A stretch of 6,117 nt of DNA from assembly GCA_037129695.1 (NCBI GenBank), contig JBAXUL010000172.1, forward strand, positions 1 through 6,117, written 5' to 3'. The stretch is from CAINVV01 sp037129695. Its GTDB lineage: Bacteria > Bacteroidota > Bacteroidia > Bacteroidales > Prolixibacteraceae. The notes beneath the pieces were generated by a model that was given only the letters and a program-made list of their open reading frames with translations, was not told the origin of the DNA and did not search any database. Shown piece by piece: positions 1-5,119 of the stretch. Positions within the stretch are counted from its first letter, which is position 1. Every line of letters begins with the position of its first letter. The translations under genes and the position numbers were made by a program.

Positions 1-40
1 AAAGCGTTGCAAAAATAACACCTTTTTCATGAAATGGAAA

Positions 41-48
41 TATATTTG
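41..48 (+). promoter_or_regulatory. Probable -7 promoter element (TAnnTTTG type) for the PfkB kinase gene
   Basis: TATATTTG at 41-48 matches the Bacteroidota sigma factor -7 consensus TAnnTTTG exactly. It lies 28 nt before the ATG at 77, which leaves room for a transcript start near 53-57 and a leader of about 20 nt. I see no good TTTG-type -33 element at the expected spacing, so the call rests on the -7 box, its position and the A/T-rich setting. The remainder of 1-76 shows nothing else recognisable. Confidence 0.4.
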
Positions 49-76
49 CAAAAAAACATTGAAATAAATAACAGCT

Positions 77-1057
77 ATGGGCTATTCGAGAATATTGGGG
101 ATTGGAAATGCATTGGTCGATATCATTGCTATTTTAAGAGATGATCAGATTATCAGGACCTTGAATCTTCCGAAAGGAAGCATGACACTGGTCGACAGGA
201 CGATGTCCGACCGTGTTCAGGCAGAGATTGCCAACGAAGAAAGGCTCCTGGTTACGGGCGGATCTGTGGCCAATGCCATCAATGGTGTGGCCAATCTGGG
301 CGTTCCCTGCGGTTTTCTGGGCACCATCGGGGAGGATGAACTTGGAAAACTGTTCGAAGAAGAACAAAAGAACCAGGGAATCGAACCCTTGCTGATCCAT
401 TCAGAATTGCCAACCGGCAGGGCAGTGGGCCTGGTTGAACCTGACGGTGAACGAACTTTTGCCACCTACCTGGGTGCTGCCTCCGAATTGCATCCCCATG
501 ATGTAACCGCTGAGAAGTTGAAGGGATTCGACCTGCTCTTTATTGAAGGTTACCTGGTGTACAATCACGCATTGATCATGGCTGCTGCTTCTGCGGCAAA
601 AGAGGCCGGACTCTCCATTGCCCTCGACCTGGCCAGTTACAATGTGGTAGAGGCCAATTTGGAGATTCTGAATGAATTGGTAGACAATTATGTGGATATT
701 GTCTTCGCCAACGAGGAAGAGGCCAAGGCTTTTACCGGTTTGCAGCCAATGGAAGCCGTTGTGAATCTGGCCGGCCGTTGTGACATCGCTGTGGTCAAGG
801 TTGGGAAGGAAGGAGCCTTTATTCAGCAGGGTTCGCTTTTGCACAAGGTCCCTGCAGCCGGCGACCTCGTTGTTGATACCACTGGTGCAGGAGACTTCTT
901 CGCGGCAGGGTTCCTGTCGGGTATCGCGAAGGGATATGATCTGGAGAAAAGCGGTAAACTGGGCGCCCTTCTGGCTTCCAGGGTAATCCGGGTACCCGGG
1001 GCAAAACTGACCGAAGAAGAGTGGATCGAAATCCGAAAATTGGAAGATTCACTTTAA
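77..1057 (+). CDS. PfkB-family carbohydrate/nucleoside kinase, probably adenosine kinase-like
   Basis: A 326-residue cytoplasmic kinase of the ribokinase/PfkB fold, which transfers phosphate from ATP to a hydroxymethyl group of a sugar or nucleoside. Visible signatures: the N-terminal strand with GNALVD (10-15), where the Asp usually contacts the substrate sugar; the glycine-rich GGSVANAI (61-68); the family motif FANEEEAKAFTG (210-221); and the C-terminal signature DTTGAGDFFAAGF (267-279), whose GAGD holds the anion hole and catalytic base Asp273. Length is normal and both ends look intact. The start at 77 is preceded by an A-rich leader with a TAnnTTTG box, and the protein opens directly into the first beta strand. 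The overall pattern (GNALVD start, LPKGSMTLVD, GGSVANAI) is the one usually annotated as adenosine kinase in Bacteroidota. Substrate cannot be read from motifs alone; ribokinase or fructokinase activity remains possible. Membership of the family is near certain, the adenosine assignment moderate. A long inverted repeat starts a few bases after the stop. Confidence 0.93.
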   Translation: MGYSRILGIGNALVDIIAILRDDQIIRTLNLPKGSMTLVDRTMSDRVQAEIANEERLLVTGGSVANAINGVANLGVPCGFLGTIGEDELGKLFEEEQKNQGIEPLLIHSELPTGRAVGLVEPDGERTFATYLGAASELHPHDVTAEKLKGFDLLFIEGYLVYNHALIMAAASAAKEAGLSIALDLASYNVVEANLEILNELVDNYVDIVFANEEEAKAFTGLQPMEAVVNLAGRCDIAVVKVGKEGAFIQQGSLLHKVPAAGDLVVDTTGAGDFFAAGFLSGIAKGYDLEKSGKLGALLASRVIRVPGAKLTEEEWIEIRKLEDSL

Positions 1058-1059
1058 TG

Positions 1060-1201
1060 AATACTTACACAGAGTTTCACAGAGGAGCACAGAGCTACAC
1101 GGTGAAAAAAATTATTTCAATTCTGAGGAGGATTATTAACAAATAAATTGGAGTTACCTCTGTGTTACTCTGGGCTTCTCTGTGAAACTGTGTGTAATAT
1201 T
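1060..1201. repeat. Intergenic inverted repeat with 10-bp internal periodicity
   Basis: The left arm is four consecutive 10-bp units (1065-1074, 1075-1084, 1085-1094, 1095-1104), three of them ending in CACAGAG and the fourth in the diverged CACGGTG. The right arm (about 1154-1197) carries the reverse-complement units built on CTCTGTG. Aligned by hand, 27 of the 32 outermost positions (1065-1096 against 1166-1197) are complementary, with an uninterrupted 12-bp match around CTCTGTGAAACT. Pairing continues weakly outward with a one-base bulge (ATAC before the left arm, TATT after the right arm). The spacer of about 50 bp is A/T-rich and contains a further short CAATT/AATTG pair (1118-1122 and 1146-1150). 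As RNA or extruded DNA it would form one long imperfect hairpin, so it may act as a terminator or transcript-stability element after the kinase gene. From memory, CACAGAG-rich intergenic strings occur in many environmental bacterial genomes; I cannot verify the family here and know of no proven function. No transposase or clear target-site duplication is present. Confidence 0.8.
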
Positions 1202-1220
1202 GAAAAACGAACAAATCTAT

Positions 1221-1817
1221 ATGGCTAAAATTAACTGGAAACCCGGCAACATGATCTACCCTCTGCCAGCAGCACTGATCAGCTGCGGTAGTAATCCCGA
1301 AGAGTACAATCTGATCACGGTATCGTGGATAGGAACCATTTGCTCGGACCCACCCATGTGTTATATTTCCGTTCGTCCGGGAAGGCATTCTTCAGAAATA
1401 CTGAAACGAACCGGAGAATTTGTCATCAACCTTACCACCAAGGATATGGCCGAAGTGACCGACTGGTGCGGAGTCAAATCCGGCCGGGACTTTGATAAAT
1501 TCAAGGAATGTGGACTGACCCCGCTTCCGGCTACGGTGGTTCAATGCCCCATCGTCGGGGAATCACCAATCAGCATCGAATGCAAAGTGGTTGAGGTTAA
1601 AGAACTGGGCACCCACGATATGTTCATTGCCAATGTGGTCAATATTGTTGCCGACGATCGTTTCATTGATCCTGAATCAGGTGCCATGAGCCTTGAAAGC
1701 GCAGGATTGATGGCTTACTCTCATGGTAATTACTACGAGATGGGTAAGAAGATCGGGAAATTCGGATGGAGTGTCATGAAGGAAAAGACGAAGAGGAAAT
1801 TAAAAATTAAAAATTAA
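1221..1817 (+). CDS. Flavin reductase-like domain protein (FMN-binding, flavoredoxin type)
   Basis: A 198-residue cytoplasmic protein of the flavin reductase-like, FMN-binding split-barrel family, expected to bind FMN and to act as an NAD(P)H:flavin oxidoreductase or small electron carrier. Evidence: the N-terminal PLPAALISCG (14-23); the core block from N30 to L71 with TVSWIGTICSDPPM (33-46) and ISVRPGRHSSEIL (49-61), the usual flavin-phosphate binding region; THDMFIANVVNI (131-142) on the later barrel strand; and GNYYEMGKKIGKFGWSVMK (169-187), the typical family C-terminus. I choose the ATG at 1221. An in-frame ATG at 1182 would add 13 residues, but that codon and most of the added sequence lie in or beside the right arm of the upstream repeat, whereas MAKINWKPGN fits the family N-terminus and follows an A-rich leader. 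The last residues, LKIKN and the stop, are encoded by a 7-bp repeat tract that starts inside the gene, so the Lys-rich tail after about residue 187 is probably not part of the conserved fold. Physiological substrate unknown. Confidence 0.92.
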   Translation: MAKINWKPGNMIYPLPAALISCGSNPEEYNLITVSWIGTICSDPPMCYISVRPGRHSSEILKRTGEFVINLTTKDMAEVTDWCGVKSGRDFDKFKECGLTPLPATVVQCPIVGESPISIECKVVEVKELGTHDMFIANVVNIVADDRFIDPESGAMSLESAGLMAYSHGNYYEMGKKIGKFGWSVMKEKTKRKLKIKN

Positions 1818-1923
1818 AAATTGCAGTTGGAGATTGGTCCTCTTTTGTGTACATCATGCTGAATTGCACTTCAAACTCCCCATCAGCGTAATTTGTAATC
1901 TGTAATTTTTAATTTGTAATTTT
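1797..1923. repeat. Inverted repeat with 7-bp internal periodicity, overlapping the 3' end of the flavin reductase gene
   Basis: The left arm at 1797-1823 is a run of heptads of type AAAATTA (1803-1809, 1810-1816), preceded by a partial unit and ending in AAAATTG (1817-1823). The right arm at 1889-1923 is five heptads: TAATTTG, TAATCTG, TAATTTT, TAATTTG, TAATTTT. The arms are reverse complements apart from scattered substitutions, and weaker complementarity continues inward (GCAGTTGG near 1823-1830 against CCCCATCAGC near 1878-1887). The spacer is about 65 bp with no gene. The flavin reductase stop codon (1815-1817) lies within the left arm. An RNA hairpin here would be mostly A-U and is followed by TTTT, so a weak terminator role is possible but unproven. 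I recall similar AT-rich heptad tracts in Bacteroidota intergenic DNA; this could not be checked. Confidence 0.75.
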
Positions 1924-1977
1924 CCACCCTCCTTCCGGGAAACTAAAGTTTTTATCAAATCTGTCTGATACCCTTCC

Positions 1978-4089
1978 ATGAAAAAAAACGTATTTGTCGG
2001 GATGTTGATCCTGGCCGGAATAACAACAATGAATATGAAAAAAGAAAATAAAACGTCCAATCCTTTATTGACCGATTGGGAAACGGTACACGAAACCCCT
2101 CCTTTCAGGGAGATCAAACACGAACATTATGTACCTGCCATCGATCAGCTCCTGGCAGAAGCCAAAAGCGAAACGGATGCCGTCATCAACAATCCGGAAA
2201 CACCGACATTTGAGAATACCATTGTCGCCCTGGATCAAACAGGGAAAAAACTGACCAGAGCTACGACCATTCTCTTTAATCTGAACTCAGCGGAAACAGA
2301 CGATACCATTCAGACAATCACCAGGGAGATTTCTCCGAAGATATCTGATTATCAAAATTATATTTCCCTGAATGCAAGGTTGTTTAATCGCGTCAAGGCT
2401 GTCTATGACAGGAAAGAACAACTTTCCCTGCATCCGGAAGACCTCAAACTTTTGGAGGATAGTTACAAAGGATTCATCCGCAATGGCGCCAACCTGGAAG
2501 GTGCTGCCAGGGACCGGTTTGCGCAGATCAATACGGATATGACAAAGTTGTCGCTGGAGTTTGGTGAAAATGTTCTGGCAGAAACCAATGCCTTCCAGAT
2601 GGTGGTGACAGACCTTAAAGATTTGTCAGGCTTGCCTGAAGGCGAAATAGAAGCAGCAGCCCAACTTGCAAAATCACGAAATGTGGCCGGTTGGATGTTC
2701 AATCTGCAGGGCCCCGGTTTTGTTGCTTTCATGAAATTTGCCGACAACAGGAAACTGAGAGAGGAAATCTACAAGGCCTACAATTCACGGGCTTTCCATC
2801 AGAACACACAAAACAATGAAGAGACTGTCAGGGAAATTGTCAACCTGCGACTTGAAAGGGCCAGGCTTTTAGGTTATTCCAGTCATAGTGCCTTTGTTTT
2901 GGAAGAACGGATGGCTGAAAGTCCGGATAGGGTCAATGCATTTATGATGCAACTGCACAATGCATCCAGACCTGCCGCGCTCAAAGATCTGGCGGATGTA
3001 ATGGAATATGCAAAATTGCACGGTTTCAAGGACCGTATGGAGCGCTGGGACTGGAATTATTGGTCTGAAAAACTGAAGAACGAGCGATACGGTTTCGATG
3101 AGCAAGCCGTAAAACCCTATTTCAGGCTGGATAAGGTCATTGGCGGAATTTTCGAGCTGGCACATCGGCTCTATGGGATTACTTTCAAGGAAAATAAAGC
3201 CATTCAGGTATATCACCCGGATGTAAAGGCCTATGAAGTCTTTGACAAGGATGGTTCCTTCCTTTCTGTACTCTACCTCGATTTCTTTCCCAGGGAAGGT
3301 AAAAGAGGCGGGGCATGGATGACTGAATACCGGCCTCAAAGCAATCTGAATGGCAAGAGCATTCGACCGGTTATTTCCATCGTAACCAATTTTACCAAGC
3401 CAACCGATACCAAGCCATCGCTGCTAACTTTCTATGAAGTGACCACCTTCCTGCATGAGTTTGGTCACGGATTGCATGGGATTTTCGCCAATACGGTGTA
3501 TGAAAGCCTCTCGGGTACTTCTGTTTATCGTGATTTTGTTGAATTGCCATCCCAGATCATGGAGAACTGGGCCATCGAGAAAGATTTCCTCGATCTTTTT
3601 GCTGCCCATTACCAGACCGGAGAGAAAATTCCTTCAGCATTGGTTCAGAAGCTGATCAAATCAAAAAACTTCCAGGCTGGAGCTTTGAGCGAACGCCAGT
3701 TGAGTTTCGGTATGAACGATATGGCATGGCATTCCATTACCGAACCGATGAAAGGGAGTGTGGTTGAATTTGAGAAAAAAGCGCTGGCTCCAACTGATCT
3801 GTTTCCGGCAATTGACGGATATTGCATCAGTACCTCCTTTTCCCATATTTTTGCCGGAGGATATTCGGCCGGTTATTATGGGTATAAATGGGCTGAAGTC
3901 CTTGATGCAGATGCCTACTCGCTGTTTAAGCAAAAAGGTATCTTTGACCGTGTCACGGCCGACGCATTCCGAAAAAACATCCTCGAAAAGGGTGGTACTG
4001 CCCATCCGATGTTGCTGTACAAGGCTTTCCGGGGTCACGAACCTTCTATAGCCCCACTTCTTGAAAGAGAAGGATTGGTTAAAGAATAG
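1978..4089 (+). CDS. M3 family zinc metallopeptidase (Dcp/oligopeptidase A-like)
   Basis: A 703-residue thimet-oligopeptidase-fold enzyme that hydrolyses short peptides, probably in peptide turnover. The zinc site is complete: HEFGH at 493-497 (His493 and His497 ligands, Glu494 catalytic) and Glu522 in FVELPSQ (520-526), exactly 25 residues after His497 as in thimet oligopeptidase. Further M3 markers are YHPDVKAYEVFD (about residues 411-422), REGKRGGAWM just before the catalytic block, FSHIFAGGYSAGYYGYKW (621-638), whose His and Tyr residues form the substrate and transition-state contacts, and the C-terminal RGHEP. The long helical N-terminal half is intact, and the length is close to E. coli Dcp and OpdA (about 680). 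From memory, its N-terminal part resembles Dcp, while the end (GIFDR, NILEKGG, FRGHEP) resembles OpdA/PrlC, so I give no symbol; dipeptidyl-carboxypeptidase versus endopeptidase activity is open. Residues 1-19 are a Lys-Lys start plus a hydrophobic stretch, suggesting a signal peptide or anchor with no lipobox Cys. A later start at Met20 (nt 2035) would make it cytoplasmic. No clear promoter or ribosome site precedes it. Confidence 0.95.
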   Translation: MKKNVFVGMLILAGITTMNMKKENKTSNPLLTDWETVHETPPFREIKHEHYVPAIDQLLAEAKSETDAVINNPETPTFENTIVALDQTGKKLTRATTILFNLNSAETDDTIQTITREISPKISDYQNYISLNARLFNRVKAVYDRKEQLSLHPEDLKLLEDSYKGFIRNGANLEGAARDRFAQINTDMTKLSLEFGENVLAETNAFQMVVTDLKDLSGLPEGEIEAAAQLAKSRNVAGWMFNLQGPGFVAFMKFADNRKLREEIYKAYNSRAFHQNTQNNEETVREIVNLRLERARLLGYSSHSAFVLEERMAESPDRVNAFMMQLHNASRPAALKDLADVMEYAKLHGFKDRMERWDWNYWSEKLKNERYGFDEQAVKPYFRLDKVIGGIFELAHRLYGITFKENKAIQVYHPDVKAYEVFDKDGSFLSVLYLDFFPREGKRGGAWMTEYRPQSNLNGKSIRPVISIVTNFTKPTDTKPSLLTFYEVTTFLHEFGHGLHGIFANTVYESLSGTSVYRDFVELPSQIMENWAIEKDFLDLFAAHYQTGEKIPSALVQKLIKSKNFQAGALSERQLSFGMNDMAWHSITEPMKGSVVEFEKKALAPTDLFPAIDGYCISTSFSHIFAGGYSAGYYGYKWAEVLDADAYSLFKQKGIFDRVTADAFRKNILEKGGTAHPMLLYKAFRGHEPSIAPLLEREGLVKE

Positions 4090-4110
4090 GGCAAAAGGCA
4101 AAAGTTAGAA
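4090..4110 (+). repeat. Short heptad tract directly after the M3 peptidase stop codon
   Basis: Two perfect GGCAAAA units (4090-4096 and 4097-4103) and one diverged unit, GTTAGAA (4104-4110), start at the base after the stop codon at 4087-4089. No inverted partner is visible downstream. It is short enough to be chance, but it has the same 7-bp period and the same position beside a stop codon as the tract after the flavin reductase gene. Confidence 0.4.
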
Positions 4111-4130
4111 AGGAATGCGGGGAAATGTGG

Positions 4131-4142
4131 AATATGCATATT
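4131..4142. repeat. Perfect 12-bp palindrome upstream of the cation transporter gene
   Basis: AATATGCATATT reads identically on both strands and lies 22 bp before the transporter ATG at 4165. Flanking GG and TTCC extend the symmetry imperfectly. It sits where an operator could lie, but the DNA is A/T-rich, where short palindromes arise easily, and no regulator gene is nearby. No TAnnTTTG box occurs in 4090-4164, so the transporter may be read through from the peptidase gene. Confidence 0.3.
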
Positions 4143-4164
4143 TTCCTATTAAATAATTAAGCAA

Positions 4165-5079
4165 ATGGCCTCGAAATCACTGAAGAAATTTATTTACCTC
4201 TCGATTGTAGCTGCGGTGTTCACCATCAGTCTCAAAGGGATGGCTTTCACGTTGACGGGTTCTGTCGGGTTACTGTCTGATGCACTCGAATCGTGTGTCA
4301 ATCTGCTGGCGGCCTTGATTGCGCTGGTGGTACTCTCCATCGCAGAAAAGCCTGCCGATGCAGAACATGCATTCGGCCATTCGAAGGCGGAATATTTTTC
4401 GAGTGCCATTGAGGGCGGACTGATTGTCATCGCTGCCTGCAGCATTGTCTGGAGTGCGTGGCCCAGGTTATTCAACCCTCTTCCACTCGAAAATATGGGG
4501 ATAGGTTTACTTATTTCGCTGGCCGCCTCGCTGATCAATCTTGGTGTAGCATTGGTCTTGTTGCGTGAAGGGAAAAAAAGCCACTCGATTACGCTTACAG
4601 CAGACGGCAAACACCTGATGACGGATGTATGGACTTCGGTGGGTGTGGTATTGGCCATCGGGCTGGTCAAACTCACTGGTTGGCTGATTCTGGACCCTCT
4701 CATAGCAATGTTGGTGGCCCTGAACATTGTCTGGACCGGCTACAGGCTGATGCTCCAATCCGCAAGAGGTTTGATTGATACTGCAATTCCGAATGAGGAG
4801 CGACAAGAGATAGAGAAAATATTTGATCAGTTTCGCCAAAGTGATATTGAATTTCATTCGTTGATGACCAGACAGGCCGGACAGCGAAAATTTGTTTCCG
4901 TACATATTCTCGTTCCCGGAGCGTGGACTGTAAAACGTGGGCATGACCTTCTGGAAGTCATTGAAAAGAGGGTAAGGGATCACTTCCCTATTCCGGTTAC
5001 CGTATTTACCCATCTGGAGCCGGTGGAAGATCCGGTTTCGCACAATGACATCGGGATAGACAGGGAAAGCATGCTTTAG
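4165..5079 (+). CDS. Cation diffusion facilitator (CDF) family divalent metal transporter, FieF/YiiP-like
   Basis: A 304-residue inner-membrane antiporter expected to export divalent metals (Zn, Fe, Mn, Cd or similar) in exchange for protons. About six membrane helices fall in residues 1-200, followed by a cytoplasmic domain. In the second helix LLSDALES (36-43) supplies Asp39 of the transport site, and the fifth helix supplies His150 and Asp154 (HLMTD). The loop motif EHAFGHSKAEYFSS (67-80) is the usual second metal site. In the C-terminal domain His231, His247, His260, His283 and Glu285 line up with His232, His248, His261, His283 and Asp285 of the E. coli YiiP dimer-interface zinc site, so metal-linked dimerisation is likely kept. 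The second acidic residue of the helix-2 site (Asp49 in YiiP) is Ser43 here, with Glu42 beside it; I recall DALES in many CDF homologues, so this is probably a subfamily trait. Start: ATG after an A/T-rich leader, 75 nt downstream of the peptidase. Metal specificity cannot be read from sequence alone. Confidence 0.95.
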   Translation: MASKSLKKFIYLSIVAAVFTISLKGMAFTLTGSVGLLSDALESCVNLLAALIALVVLSIAEKPADAEHAFGHSKAEYFSSAIEGGLIVIAACSIVWSAWPRLFNPLPLENMGIGLLISLAASLINLGVALVLLREGKKSHSITLTADGKHLMTDVWTSVGVVLAIGLVKLTGWLILDPLIAMLVALNIVWTGYRLMLQSARGLIDTAIPNEERQEIEKIFDQFRQSDIEFHSLMTRQAGQRKFVSVHILVPGAWTVKRGHDLLEVIEKRVRDHFPIPVTVFTHLEPVEDPVSHNDIGIDRESML

Positions 5080-5089
5080 CGTTTTTTTT
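5066..5089 (+). terminator. Weak terminator candidate: palindrome plus T-run at the end of the transporter gene
   Basis: The perfect palindrome AAAGCATGCTTT (5066-5077) overlaps the transporter stop codon (5077-5079) and is followed, four bases after its end, by eight T residues (5082-5089). As RNA the palindrome folds only into a 4-bp stem with a 4-base loop, which is weak for an intrinsic terminator. The T-run is also immediately upstream of the pheS -7 box and may simply be promoter sequence. Confidence 0.25.
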
Positions 5090-5090
5090 C

Positions 5091-5098
5091 TATTTTTG
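5091..5098 (+). promoter_or_regulatory. Probable -7 promoter element (TAnnTTTG type) for pheS
   Basis: TATTTTTG at 5091-5098 matches TAnnTTTG exactly, 21 bp before the pheS ATG, which predicts a transcript start near 5103-5107 and a leader of about 15 nt. No clear -33 TTTG is visible at the usual spacing. The position in the 40-bp gap between the transporter and pheS supports independent transcription of pheS. No leader peptide, T-box or other attenuator fits in so short a gap. Confidence 0.5.
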
Positions 5099-5119
5099 CA
5101 TTTCAAATATTGAGTCGAC

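Noticed and set aside
401..844. Minus-strand open frame of 147 codons opposite the kinase gene
   Set aside because: Antisense to strongly conserved PfkB motifs; no domain, no leader signals.
1065..1104. The periodic CACAGAG tract as a CRISPR array
   Set aside because: Units are only 10 bp with no unique spacers of normal length, and no cas genes are present.
1125..1131. GAGGAGG, a Shine-Dalgarno-like string in the spacer of the first inverted repeat
   Set aside because: No start codon with a meaningful frame follows at a suitable distance, and other genes in the window do not use such sites.
1195..1202. TAATATTG as a -7 promoter element for the flavin reductase gene
   Set aside because: One mismatch to TAnnTTTG, it overlaps the end of the repeat arm, and no -33 element is visible; too weak to list as a promoter.
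1095..1388. Minus-strand open frame of 97 codons spanning the 10-bp repeat and the start of the flavin reductase gene
   Set aside because: Half is repeat or spacer sequence and half is antisense to a conserved domain; nothing suggests translation.
2869..3339. Minus-strand open frame of 156 codons opposite the M3 peptidase gene
   Set aside because: Antisense to coding sequence with M3 family motifs; no recognisable protein features.
5080..5119. T-box, leader peptide or other attenuator before pheS
   Set aside because: The gap is only 40 bp and is filled by the T-run and promoter box; there is no room for such a structure.
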